Source: Lachnospiraceae bacterium (GTDB lineage Bacteria; Bacillota; Clostridia; Lachnospirales; Lachnospiraceae). From it: 41,077 nucleotides of DNA. Location of the stretch: positions 1 through 41,077 of the forward strand of contig JAFZNO010000088.1 in assembly GCA_017552985.1 (NCBI GenBank), written 5' to 3'. Positions 32,971 through 41,077 of the stretch are shown here, one piece after another. The stretch's first letter is position 1, and the number at the start of each line of letters is the position of its first letter. The position numbers were made by a program, and so were the translations under genes. Under the pieces are notes generated by a model. It worked only from the letters and a program-made list of their open reading frames with translations. It was not told the origin of the DNA and did no database searches.

Positions 32971-34257
32971 ATGGATAATTTGATTTTGATCGGCATGCCG
33001 GGTGCGGGCAAGAGCACGGTGGGCGTGGTGCTTGCAAAACGCCTTGGATACCGCTTTTTAGACTCTGACCTCGTGATCCAGGAGCATTACGGAAAGCTAT
33101 TGCAGGAGCTGATCACGGAGCATTGCGTGGAAGGCTTTTGGGACATAGAGGACGAGGTGAATGCTTCCATAAAGTGCAGGCAGACGGTGATCGCCACGGG
33201 CGGAAGTGCCGTCTACGGCAAAAAGGCCATGAAGCACTTCCAGAAAACGGGGAAGATCATCTATCTGCGGCTCCCTTACGAGGAGATCGCAGAGCGCGTC
33301 GGAGACCTTGAGACAAGGGGCGTGACGGTGCGCCCGGGGCAGACGCTCAAGGAGCTTTATGATGAGCGCCTTCCCATGTATGAAAGGCTTGCAGACCTGA
33401 CGATCGACTGTGAGGGAAAGGCTCTCCGGGAGATCGTAATGGAAATCTGCGACAGATTGGCTGAGGTCCCGGAAAAAAAGAAGACCGGGAAGGCGGCTTC
33501 AAAAGCAAAGGAGTCCGCACAGAAAGAAATCCTAAAGGACAAGGACATACGTGAGCCCTTGTTTTCTTTTCTGGAAGAATACTATGGGAAGATGCGCATC
33601 ATCGAAGAAAAGACCATGGGACGGTCCCGCGCGGACGTGGTGATGGTGGTCCCTGACGCGCTTTACGGCATTGAGATCAAGAGTGACGCGGACACCTACG
33701 TGCGTCTTTCGGATCAGATTAGGGACTATGATCAGTATTTTGACTACAATATCGTCGTTGTGGGAACCAGCCACGGGGAGCACGTGCCGGAGCACGTACC
33801 GCCCTATTGGGGGATCATCACCGTGGAGATCGTGGAGGGCAGCTTCGACTTTTACGTGCTTCGGAAGCCCCTTCCGAATCCGAAGGTGAAGTGGAAGCGC
33901 AAGCTCGAGCTCCTTTGGAGACCGGAGCTGGCACAGATCCAGGAATGGAATGACATGCCAAAATATAAAGACCTTAGTAAGGCAAAGGTCAGTGAAAAGA
34001 TCCTTGAACGCGTGCCGGAGCTGATACCAGACGAACTCCTCCGGAATCAAGTCAGTGAAATCTTGTTTGAACGCGATTATTCCAAGGTGAAAGAGGTGCT
34101 TGCGGAGTATCGGAAGGGAGAACTCCAAAAGCAGATGGAAAAGGAGACGGATCCCGAGAAACTCAGGGAACTTAAGGAAAAAGAGAAGCGTGCAAAGGAA
34201 GCCGGCAAGAATTTACCTAAGAGGTTAAAACGCAGAAGGCGAAGACGTCTCACCTAG
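32971..34257 (+). CDS. Shikimate-kinase-like domain fused to sce7726-type nuclease-like domain
   Basis: A 428-residue fusion. Residues 1-165 look like shikimate kinase: Walker A GMPGAGKST (8-16), Asp31-x-Asp33, and lid Arg121 in VRPGQT. However, the usual GGG is GGS (77-79), and the FR..E motif that binds shikimate reads FWDIE (56-60), losing the arginine. Residues ~166-190 are a Lys/Ala linker. Residues ~191-375 match sce7726-family proteins, a PD-(D/E)XK-like fold: DIREPLFSFL, RSRADVVMV with Asp222, and GIEIKSDADTY giving Glu235-x-Lys237. The end is helical and finishes in six consecutive arginines, suggesting nucleic acid contact. A role as AroK is doubtful, with no other shikimate gene nearby; a nucleotide-dependent nuclease or modification enzyme is an alternative. 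Confidence 0.82.
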   Translation: MDNLILIGMPGAGKSTVGVVLAKRLGYRFLDSDLVIQEHYGKLLQELITEHCVEGFWDIEDEVNASIKCRQTVIATGGSAVYGKKAMKHFQKTGKIIYLRLPYEEIAERVGDLETRGVTVRPGQTLKELYDERLPMYERLADLTIDCEGKALREIVMEICDRLAEVPEKKKTGKAASKAKESAQKEILKDKDIREPLFSFLEEYYGKMRIIEEKTMGRSRADVVMVVPDALYGIEIKSDADTYVRLSDQIRDYDQYFDYNIVVVGTSHGEHVPEHVPPYWGIITVEIVEGSFDFYVLRKPLPNPKVKWKRKLELLWRPELAQIQEWNDMPKYKDLSKAKVSEKILERVPELIPDELLRNQVSEILFERDYSKVKEVLAEYRKGELQKQMEKETDPEKLRELKEKEKRAKEAGKNLPKRLKRRRRRRLT

Positions 34258-34350
34258 GGAAACAAGCCGCTCCGGGTGAAAAAACTTGACGGAAGCACAA
34301 AGGACGAAAATACAAAAGACGGAAATACAATAGACGGAAGGGGGAGCGCG

Positions 34351-35169
34351 GTGCATACGAGCGTGTTTATCATCGATGACGAGGTGGAACTGACGGAATA
34401 CACGGCAAAGTACTTTAACATGTCCGGCGTGAAGACGGACTATGCGTTTGACGCGCAGTCAGCCCTCGATTATCTGGAAGAGAATACGGTAAGCCTGATC
34501 CTTTTGGACATTAATCTTGGAGGGGAATCGGGCTTTGACCTTTGTCAAAAGCTCCGAAAGGAAACGGACGTGCCGATCCTGTTCATCAGCGCGAGATCCA
34601 GTGAGGACGACATGATGCTGGCCCTAAACATTGGCGGTGACGATTATGTTTGCAAGCCTTATTCGCTGGGGGTTTTGCTAGCGAAGGTCAGGGCGGTTCT
34701 GAAGCGTTATGAAAACAGTCAGGCGGCAAGGACGAACGCAGTCGCGGCACTGGGAGGAGCTAAGAGCGAAGAAAGCGGAGCCGGACAAGGCGCCATGAAG
34801 GAAACCACGGGAACTGCCAAGGGGCAGTGCACCGTGAAAGAAAATGCAGAGGATGCTGAGCAGCAAGGCATCGTGAAATTTGGGGAAGTCACCGTGGACC
34901 TTCGAAGCGGCATCGTGAAAGGGAAGAACGGGGAAGAGCGCCTTAAGGCCATGGAGTATAAGATCCTCAGTTACCTTTTACAAAACAAAAACAGAATCAT
35001 ATCGAAGGATGAGTTTTTTGAAAAGATCTGGGAGACGGAATTTGTGGGGGACGTGACGCTGAACGTTCACGTGCGTCACCTGCGGGAGAAGCTGGAGGAG
35101 AATCCCAAGGAACCGAAGTTTATCAAGACGGTCTGGGGCGTAGGATTTATTTTGGAATACCAAGAATAG
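34351..35169 (+). CDS. OmpR-family response regulator
   Basis: A 272-residue two-component regulator. The receiver has Asp9-Asp10, phosphorylation site Asp53 in LLLDINLGG, ISARSS for the switch serine, and Lys102 in CKPYSLG. A winged-helix domain fills residues ~174-272 (RLKAMEYKILSYL, then TLNVHVRHLREKLE). An unusually long linker (~121-173), rich in Ala/Gly/Glu/Thr, joins them. GTG at 34351 is chosen because GGAAGGGGGAG lies just upstream. The longer reading from 34276 has no ribosome site and would add a repetitive KDGN/KDEN tail. Its kinase is probably the one encoded two genes downstream. Confidence 0.88.
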   Translation: MHTSVFIIDDEVELTEYTAKYFNMSGVKTDYAFDAQSALDYLEENTVSLILLDINLGGESGFDLCQKLRKETDVPILFISARSSEDDMMLALNIGGDDYVCKPYSLGVLLAKVRAVLKRYENSQAARTNAVAALGGAKSEESGAGQGAMKETTGTAKGQCTVKENAEDAEQQGIVKFGEVTVDLRSGIVKGKNGEERLKAMEYKILSYLLQNKNRIISKDEFFEKIWETEFVGDVTLNVHVRHLREKLEENPKEPKFIKTVWGVGFILEYQE

Positions 35170-35178
35170 GGGGTCAAA

Positions 35179-37140
35179 ATGGTGGAAGCAAAAACAGTGG
35201 CAGACGGCAGGGAGTTTTCTTTTTGGGAGAAGGAGACGGTTTACGAGAGAGAATTGTACGTGGCGCAGCAGGATCCAAACGCTTCGGATGAAAATGACGG
35301 AAGCAGGCAGGCGCCGTTCAAGACGATCCAGGCAGCCGCAAGGATCGCCACGCCCGGGACGCACGTTCTGATCGGCCCCGGCGTATATCGTGAGTCCGTG
35401 TCTCCTGCCATGGGCGGAGACGGCCCGGACCGCATGATCTGCTATGAGGCAATGGAGAAGGGAACCGTGGTCATCAAGGCATCGGAAGAGATTCATTCGT
35501 TCCAAAAGAGCGAAGGCTGGAGAACCATGGGCAGGGGAGCCTTCCTGCAGGGAACAAGACCGGAAGGCATGAAAATCTGGGCGCACAAGCTGGATCCGGA
35601 CACGTTCCGGGGCTACAATCCTTTCTGTGCCGTGAACATTTTGCACGACAGATTGTTCATCGAATATGAGAAGACGGACATGACGCCCTATCTGAACAGG
35701 CGCGGCATGATCTTTTGTGACGGAAAGCCTTTAAAGCAAATGCCCCTCAGCGACATGCTTGGCGATGCGGACGGCACGTACTGGGTGGAGGCAAACGGAC
35801 AGTGCATTCACTTCCGGCTTCCCGGGGATGCGGATCCCGCGGATCACTGCATTGAGATCACCGTGAGAGAGCAATGCTTTGCACCCACCGAGCCGTTTCT
35901 TAGCTATATCAAGGTCAAGGGCATCGTCTGCGCGCACGCCGCCATGGGAGCACCGATCCCGCAGCGCGGCGCCATTTCGGCATACCGCGGTCATCACTGG
36001 GTCATTGAAGACTGTACGGTGGACTGGTCGAACGCAACGGGCATCGATATCGGAAATGAGTGCTGGCATCATGAGTTTGATCATGAGCAGGTGGTTGGCT
36101 TTAGCGTGATCAGAAGATGTCATATCAAGGATGCGGGCGTGTGCGGCATCGCTGGTCTTTACGCCCAGGGCATGTTGATCGAGGATAATCTGATCGAGGG
36201 CACGGGCTGGCAGAAGATGGAGCTTTCCTGGGAGGCAGGCGGCATCAAGCTTCACAACAGCGTGAACGGACTGTTTAGGAGAAACGTATTCCGCAGAACC
36301 TATCGCGCGGATCATCTTTGGCTGGACTGCGGCAACGTCAATAACCGCATCACCCAGAATCTGTTTCTGGACGGAATCGAGCAGCGTGAGGCCATCTTTA
36401 TCGAGTGCACGAGGGAAGGCGTCAATCTGATCGACAATAACGTATTTTGGAACGTGGAAGGGCGTTTTGATCCCGCCAAGATCCCCAACAGGCCTGGTTC
36501 CACCGGATGGTACCGCATGGTGGAGGATGATATCATCAATGGTTACGCGGTGTATGGCGAGGGAACGGATCGCATGCAGATCGTGAACAATCTGATCGGA
36601 AAATGCAGGGCATATGCATATTATGCGAAGCCCGTGGCGTTCCGTCTCATGCCTGGGGACCGGGGCGGTACCTCTAGGGACGCAAAGCTTTTGAACAATA
36701 TCATTTATGACTGCGGCGAAGGCGCAATTTGCTTCCCGACGAAGGACAATGCATCCGAGGGCAATGCCTTCGTAAGACAGATGCGCGGAGGAGATCTTAG
36801 GATCATGTATCCCGCACCGGAAGTATGTCTTGACCTAAAGGCCTGGAGGGAATTCTACGGATTTGACTTAAACGGCGCGGAAGGCTGGTTTGACTTTGAA
36901 GTGGATACGGAGAAGCTTACGCTGAAGGTGACGAAGAGTAAGATGACGCCCCCTGGCTTTGGCCCGGTGGATCCGACGCGCTTTGTCTACGCTCCGGAAG
37001 AACTGAAGAAGGTTGCGGCGGATCCCCGCATTACGTTGGATCTTACGGGAAAGGAAAGAACGGGCGAGACGGCGGTGCCTGGACCTTTCGCCGAATTAAA
37101 TAAGGAAGTGGAGTATTCCATTGATCCCAGAAAGCAGTAA
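35179..37140 (+). CDS. Right-handed parallel beta-helix protein, probable polysaccharide-active enzyme
   Basis: A 653-residue protein without signal peptide. It begins with the pattern seen in beta-helix carbohydrate enzymes, LYVAQQDPNASDENDGS, then APFKTIQAAARIATPGTHVL and GVYRES. Residues ~240-470 contain repeated short strands with Asn/His/Asp turns (WVIEDCTVDWSNATGIDI, then RRCHIKDAG, MLIEDNLIEGTG, GLFRRNVFRR). A glycoside hydrolase such as the GH141 type, or a lyase, is possible; I could not identify catalytic residues. It sits nine bases after the response regulator and three before the kinase, so it is in the same operon and may be a target of that system or help generate its signal. 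Confidence 0.72.
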   Translation: MVEAKTVADGREFSFWEKETVYERELYVAQQDPNASDENDGSRQAPFKTIQAAARIATPGTHVLIGPGVYRESVSPAMGGDGPDRMICYEAMEKGTVVIKASEEIHSFQKSEGWRTMGRGAFLQGTRPEGMKIWAHKLDPDTFRGYNPFCAVNILHDRLFIEYEKTDMTPYLNRRGMIFCDGKPLKQMPLSDMLGDADGTYWVEANGQCIHFRLPGDADPADHCIEITVREQCFAPTEPFLSYIKVKGIVCAHAAMGAPIPQRGAISAYRGHHWVIEDCTVDWSNATGIDIGNECWHHEFDHEQVVGFSVIRRCHIKDAGVCGIAGLYAQGMLIEDNLIEGTGWQKMELSWEAGGIKLHNSVNGLFRRNVFRRTYRADHLWLDCGNVNNRITQNLFLDGIEQREAIFIECTREGVNLIDNNVFWNVEGRFDPAKIPNRPGSTGWYRMVEDDIINGYAVYGEGTDRMQIVNNLIGKCRAYAYYAKPVAFRLMPGDRGGTSRDAKLLNNIIYDCGEGAICFPTKDNASEGNAFVRQMRGGDLRIMYPAPEVCLDLKAWREFYGFDLNGAEGWFDFEVDTEKLTLKVTKSKMTPPGFGPVDPTRFVYAPEELKKVAADPRITLDLTGKERTGETAVPGPFAELNKEVEYSIDPRKQ

Positions 37141-37143
37141 TTC

Positions 37144-38451
37144 ATGAAGACAAAAGAGATTCTCATGCTGTCCGTCCTGTGCCTTCTGGCAGGAATGATC
37201 GGGGCAGTCATTCTTTTGAAAAGTTCATCGGATCAAGAGACGACAAGCGAATTTACCGTAAAGGTAAATCGGCTTGTCGTTTTCATGGAAAAGAATTGGG
37301 AGCGATTGGAACAGGGCGGCGCCATTGCAAAGGAAACCATGGCGGAAAGCACTGCGCAGGACTTTGATTACGTGCTCCTAAATGAGGATGGGGACGTTTT
37401 GTATCAAACAAGGGAAGGACTCTCGGTCAACGTCTCCCAGGCAACGTCACGGTTTGATCTGATCCGCGACGTCACGGCGGACGGAAAAATCGTTGGAAAG
37501 GTTTTGATCCATAATGGGTGGCAGGATGCGGAAGCACGCAAGATGCAGGGGATCGCAGCGATCTTTTTTGGAATGTCTTTCATCCTCGCCCTGTGCATGC
37601 TGGGATATGCGCTTTACCTGAAAAAGAAAGTGATCCAGCCGTTTGAGCGGATGAAGGGCTTTGCACAGCAGGTTGCCATGGGAAACCTTGACGTACCGCT
37701 GGAAATGGACCGCGGCAACGTATTTGGCGCGTTTACCCAAAGCTTTGACCTGATGCGCGAGGAACTAAAGGCGTCAAGACTCCGGGAGGAGGCAGCGCTG
37801 AATAGCCGTAAGGAGCTGATCGCGCAGCTTTCCCATGACATTAAGACGCCGGTTGCGTCCATCAAGGCCATGGCTGACGTGATGGAGCTTTCGGTCACGG
37901 ATGCGGAGCAAAGGCAGACCGTTCAGGCGATCAATGCCAAGGCAGACCAGATTGACAGGCTGGTATCCAATTTGTTCCATGCCACGCTGGAGGAGCTGGA
38001 ACGTCTGGAGGTGAACGTGGAGGAAGTGCCCTCCGGTGAGATTCAAAGGCTGATCCGGGACGCGGATCACTTACGGCTGATAAGGCAATTGGAAATTCCG
38101 GAATGCGTGGTCTTGGCTGATCCGCTCAGACTCAGCCAGGTGATCGGTAACGTGATCACCAATTCCTATAAATATGCCGGAACGGAAATCGACGTTAAGG
38201 GCTTCTTTGAGAAAATGGCGGACAAGGATTTCCTGACAATGGAGATCAGCGATCAGGGAGGCGGCGTGCCGGAGGAGGAGCTTACGCAGATCCTTGAAAA
38301 GTTCAAGCGAGGCTCCAACAGCGGCGGAAAGGACGGCGCAGGCCTTGGTCTGTACATTTCCAATCACCTGATGAAAAAAATGGACGGAAGCCTTAGTTGT
38401 AAGAACCAAAATGGCGGCTTTACGATCGTGTTAAAATTATTGCTCGCCTAG
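37144..38451 (+). CDS. Sensor histidine kinase
   Basis: A 435-residue membrane kinase. Membrane segments at ~7-26 and ~137-159 flank an extracytoplasmic sensor of about 110 residues with no recognised ligand-binding family. A HAMP-like region follows, then HisKA with His231 in QLSHDIKTPVASI. The ATPase domain has N-box VITNSYKYA, G1 DQGGGVPEEE, the F-box FKRGSN, and G2 GAGLGLYIS. It probably phosphorylates the OmpR-type regulator encoded two genes upstream. The ATG follows the preceding stop by three bases and lacks a good ribosome site, suggesting translational coupling to the beta-helix gene. Confidence 0.93.
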   Translation: MKTKEILMLSVLCLLAGMIGAVILLKSSSDQETTSEFTVKVNRLVVFMEKNWERLEQGGAIAKETMAESTAQDFDYVLLNEDGDVLYQTREGLSVNVSQATSRFDLIRDVTADGKIVGKVLIHNGWQDAEARKMQGIAAIFFGMSFILALCMLGYALYLKKKVIQPFERMKGFAQQVAMGNLDVPLEMDRGNVFGAFTQSFDLMREELKASRLREEAALNSRKELIAQLSHDIKTPVASIKAMADVMELSVTDAEQRQTVQAINAKADQIDRLVSNLFHATLEELERLEVNVEEVPSGEIQRLIRDADHLRLIRQLEIPECVVLADPLRLSQVIGNVITNSYKYAGTEIDVKGFFEKMADKDFLTMEISDQGGGVPEEELTQILEKFKRGSNSGGKDGAGLGLYISNHLMKKMDGSLSCKNQNGGFTIVLKLLLA

Positions 38452-38482
38452 GTGAGTAAACATTACAAAACTAAATTTTACG

Positions 38483-38529
38483 TCTGGTGATGCGTTTTGC
38501 CAAAGCAAAACACATCACCAGATTTTTTT
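38483..38529 (+). terminator. Rho-independent terminator after the two-component operon
   Basis: A 17-base-pair stem (38483-38499 with 38506-38522, one G-T type pair) with a six-base loop is followed by seven T residues. Confidence 0.92.
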
Positions 38530-38533
38530 GTTT

Positions 38534-38548
38534 TTTTACTGAGTAAAA
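38534..38548. promoter_or_regulatory. Inverted repeat TTTTACT-G-AGTAAAA
   Basis: A perfect 7+7 inverted repeat around one G lies just after the terminator and about 65 bases before the last gene. It could be an operator. No convincing -35/-10 pair was found beside it. Confidence 0.3.
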
Positions 38549-38611
38549 GCACCAAGAAAAGTCATTAATAGATAGGAGGTTGCAAACAGTAAATTTTTTA
38601 GGGAGGAAATT

Positions 38612-41077
38612 ATGAACAAATCAAGGAAAAAGAGAATGATGTTGGGAATTAGCGGCATATTGCTTGCGTTGGTGATGGTATTATCTAATTTTACCGGATT
38701 GTATCCCGCAATGGAGGCAAAAGCGGCGACCTGCAGAATTGACGTTTACACGGAAGGGCTGGAAATGGGTACCGTGACGGGTCAGGGAAATTATAATTCT
38801 GGCAACACGGTAACTTTGACGGCTTATCCGAGTCCGGGTTATGACTTTATATGCTGGGCCGATTATAGTTTGGGAGAAGTGTATTATGATAATCCGCTAA
38901 AGTTTACGGCAACGGAATCCCGTGAGATAGACGTAATATTTAAGAAACAAGGAGAATACTTTATTTACGTGCCGTCTCATGATGAAGGCGCAGTAAACGT
39001 AAATCCCTTGAAGTCGAGTTATGCTCCTGGCGAAACTGTTTATTTGAGCGCAACCACCAATACAAATTACGCAGTTGATACTTTTCTTCTTCGTGAAGAA
39101 GGACAGGAAGAATATACAGAAATCGGAAATTCCTTTACGATGCCGAGAAATAACGTTTTCGTGAGCGCGCGTTTTCGCTCTACCGTTCCGCATACGATTA
39201 CGATAGATCCCAACATGCAACACGGAACCTTTACGTTGTTAGACGGAAAGACTTCATATATGCAGGGTGAGACCGTAAGGCTTAGCGTTAATCCTGAGAA
39301 AGGATATCGCCTAACTGGCATTAGTGGCATTCCGGCAGTCTATACGTACGCTGACGGTGTTTTTACGTTTCAAATGATGGGACAAGACTTGATGATATCC
39401 GGTACCTTTGAAAAAAGAACGATGTTTCAAGTTACGGTTGGCGTTTTTCCGGAGAACGGCGGAACGGTAGATTTTAACCAAACGGAGACGGGATTTTTGA
39501 CCATGTCTGCCAAAGCAAATGACGGATACGTTTTTGCAGGGTATTATGATTATACGAATCAGGTAAAAGGCAAGTTGCTCAGCAAAGACGTTGATTATTC
39601 AAAACAATTGACGGAGGACGTGGAGATTCTTGCCGTATTTGACAGAGTGGTTAGCATAAAGCATTCAACGTATCCTTTGGATGTTGGAACGACGACCGTC
39701 GCATATGACGCAAACAAGAAGCAGATTGTCGCGACAGTGGTACCCAATGAGGGATATGTATTCAAGTATTGGTTTGCAGTGCCCTCCATGGAGATCATTG
39801 GCAGGGAACCGACATTATACTTCGATCCCGGAGCTTATGAGCAGATTGCGGCTTATTGTAAGGAACCGGCCACTTCTAACCTGTATTTAATGTCCACCCA
39901 AAATGGAACGATCAGCGTTGTCAATTACAAAACGACGTATCTGGAAGGGGAAGAAATTGAAATCGCCGTAACGCCTGATCCTGGATACGTTTTGGAAAAC
40001 GCTTATTATGGCGTGCTTGTGGATCATACCCTTAAGGAAGCCAAATATATAGTGGATAATAAATTTATGATGCCTGGAAAAGATACTTGGATTTACGCAA
40101 CGTTTGTCCGTAAGTCCAGCTATGACGTAACAGCGACTGCTTCTTTGAGCGAAGGCGGCACCGTGACGGGCGGCGGTACTTATTTGCCTGACGAAACCGT
40201 AACTCTCACGGCAACGGCAAATGGCGGATATGAATTTATTAACTGGACGGAAAACGGAGAGGAAGTTAGTACCTCTGCAACCTATGAGTTCACTGCAACC
40301 ATGGATCGTGTGCTGGTCGCGAACTTTAAGAAAAAAGAAATTGTTTATGAGAATTATTTCCTCGAAGAATTTGGACCTTGTTTGCCTGAGGGATGGACTT
40401 TTGTGAATTCCGACGGTGATGACTATGGATGGACTTACATTTGGGCACCCTTATATACTGGAGGCCATTACGCCGGTTCGGGTGAATTTGCATTAAGTTC
40501 TGCTTCAATGTATGGTGGTCGTTTGCTGAGTGCTGATGAATGGGCCATTACGCCGGCCATTATAGCTCCCCAAAATGCGAAACTCTCTTTTTTGATAACT
40601 GAACACATAGAAAGTTACGAACCAGATAATATGTCCGTATACGTTGGTTTGAGTCCGGAAATTGACAAAATGACGAAGTTGGCAGATTTCTCAGTGCGTG
40701 CCAGGGAGATGAAAAGGTGTGAGGTGAATCTTGCCGCTTATGACGGACAAAAGATTTACGTTGGATTCCGTCATTATAATTCAGTTGGTGCAATAGTCCT
40801 ACTCTTAGACGACGTGGAAGTAAGTAGTGGCGAAGCCATCTTGACGGATGAGAATCTGGCGATCACCAAGAGATCCTTAACGCTGTTTGACACCATCACG
40901 ATCGACTTTAAGGTGCCTGCTGAGGCAGTGGCGGCCTACCACGATCCGTACCTGATGGTGACGCAGAACGGCGAGGAGACGAAGCTTACGACTTACAGGG
41001 AAGACGGCGGATTCCTGATCTTTAGCTACCGCGTGCCGCCCCAGGCGATGGGCGACGTGGCAACGGCCGTGCCGCAC
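38612..41077 (+). CDS. Secreted protein with InlB-like repeats and a choice-of-anchor-J-like domain (3' partial)
   Basis: The frame is open for 822 codons to the right window edge, so the end is missing. GGGAGG precedes the ATG. A signal peptide (basic start, hydrophobic core to ~28, likely cut near AKA-A at ~38) leads into seven diverged ~70-residue repeats of the InlB B-repeat type, with signatures such as PGYDFICW, GETVYLSA, and in the last copy GTVTGGGTYLPDETVTLTA followed by GGYEFINW. Residues ~580-740 resemble a choice-of-anchor J/cleaved-adhesin domain: EEFGPCLPEGWTFVNSDGD, ADEWAITPAI and LLLDDVEV. From ~743 begins the same module found at the end of the first gene (ITKRSLTLFDTITIDFKVP). 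A surface adhesin or substrate-binding role is inferred; no catalytic domain is visible in the part present. Confidence 0.85.
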   Translation, partial: MNKSRKKRMMLGISGILLALVMVLSNFTGLYPAMEAKAATCRIDVYTEGLEMGTVTGQGNYNSGNTVTLTAYPSPGYDFICWADYSLGEVYYDNPLKFTATESREIDVIFKKQGEYFIYVPSHDEGAVNVNPLKSSYAPGETVYLSATTNTNYAVDTFLLREEGQEEYTEIGNSFTMPRNNVFVSARFRSTVPHTITIDPNMQHGTFTLLDGKTSYMQGETVRLSVNPEKGYRLTGISGIPAVYTYADGVFTFQMMGQDLMISGTFEKRTMFQVTVGVFPENGGTVDFNQTETGFLTMSAKANDGYVFAGYYDYTNQVKGKLLSKDVDYSKQLTEDVEILAVFDRVVSIKHSTYPLDVGTTTVAYDANKKQIVATVVPNEGYVFKYWFAVPSMEIIGREPTLYFDPGAYEQIAAYCKEPATSNLYLMSTQNGTISVVNYKTTYLEGEEIEIAVTPDPGYVLENAYYGVLVDHTLKEAKYIVDNKFMMPGKDTWIYATFVRKSSYDVTATASLSEGGTVTGGGTYLPDETVTLTATANGGYEFINWTENGEEVSTSATYEFTATMDRVLVANFKKKEIVYENYFLEEFGPCLPEGWTFVNSDGDDYGWTYIWAPLYTGGHYAGSGEFALSSASMYGGRLLSADEWAITPAIIAPQNAKLSFLITEHIESYEPDNMSVYVGLSPEIDKMTKLADFSVRAREMKRCEVNLAAYDGQKIYVGFRHYNSVGAIVLLLDDVEVSSGEAILTDENLAITKRSLTLFDTITIDFKVPAEAVAAYHDPYLMVTQNGEETKLTTYREDGGFLIFSYRVPPQAMGDVATAVPH

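Noticed and set aside
33451-33560. Frameshift or missed gene boundary creating the shikimate-kinase/nuclease fusion
   Set aside because: The reading frame passes continuously through a Lys/Ala linker with no stop and no internal ribosome site plus start between the domains.
38585-38614. Short leader peptide (TTG after GGAGGT, ending in TGA overlapping the last gene's ATG)
   Set aside because: The TTG directly abuts the Shine-Dalgarno-like bases, which leaves no spacing for initiation. The peptide has no recognisable attenuator features.

Overview
This window looks like chromosomal DNA of a gut- or rumen-type Clostridia, most likely a Lachnospiraceae. The reasons are the mid-range base composition, strong GGAGG ribosome sites, many GH43/esterase genes for plant polysaccharide use, an ammonia-dependent asparagine synthetase AsnA, and large secreted proteins ending in 'YGDAAQ' modules. 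The genus cannot be fixed from the sequence alone. No rRNA, tRNA, insertion sequence, prophage or CRISPR array was seen, and no gap between genes exceeds 300 bases.

Layout. (1) 2-3568: the 3' part of a giant gene made of fused sugar-binding-protein-like modules, closed by a strong terminator. (2) 3704-12070: a tight nine-gene surface polysaccharide operon. Its order is PqqD-like protein, S24/S26 peptidase, GT4, TupA-like ATP-grasp ligase, two GT2s, Wzy-type polymerase, Wzx-type flippase and NTP_transf_5 nucleotidyltransferase. It mixes a standard flippase/polymerase pathway with parts usually associated with peptide modification. (3) 12200-17443: a hemicellulose block of GH43, carboxylesterase and GH43 beta-xylosidase, with no secretion signals, so it probably works on imported oligosaccharides. 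(4) 17499-21029: a multi-pass membrane protein, then asnA on the minus strand, then an HPr-like protein without the catalytic histidine. (5) 21191-23854: a Cas4-like nuclease/XPD-DinG helicase fusion. It is followed by a gap with DnaA-box-like sites. (6) 24108-27665: a MacAB-like ABC efflux operon. (7) 27764-32955: lipid kinase, MscS channel, an unknown membrane-anchored surface protein, a MATE exporter and a small membrane protein. (8) 32971-34257: a shikimate-kinase-like domain fused to an sce7726-type nuclease-like domain. (9) 34351-38451: a two-component system whose regulator and kinase genes are separated by a beta-helix protein gene. (10) 38612 to the window end: a secreted protein with seven InlB-like repeats and an anchor-J-type domain. 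It ends in the same module found at the C-terminus of the first gene.

The best candidates for something undescribed are: the polysaccharide operon with PqqD, Ser/His peptidase, TupA ligase and nucleotidyltransferase; the shikimate-kinase/nuclease fusion with altered substrate residues; the fused solute-binding modules; and a striking preference for ACGT over ATGT at Asp/Asn/Tyr/His-Val codon junctions throughout the window. Gene functions were assigned from motifs read by eye, without database searches.
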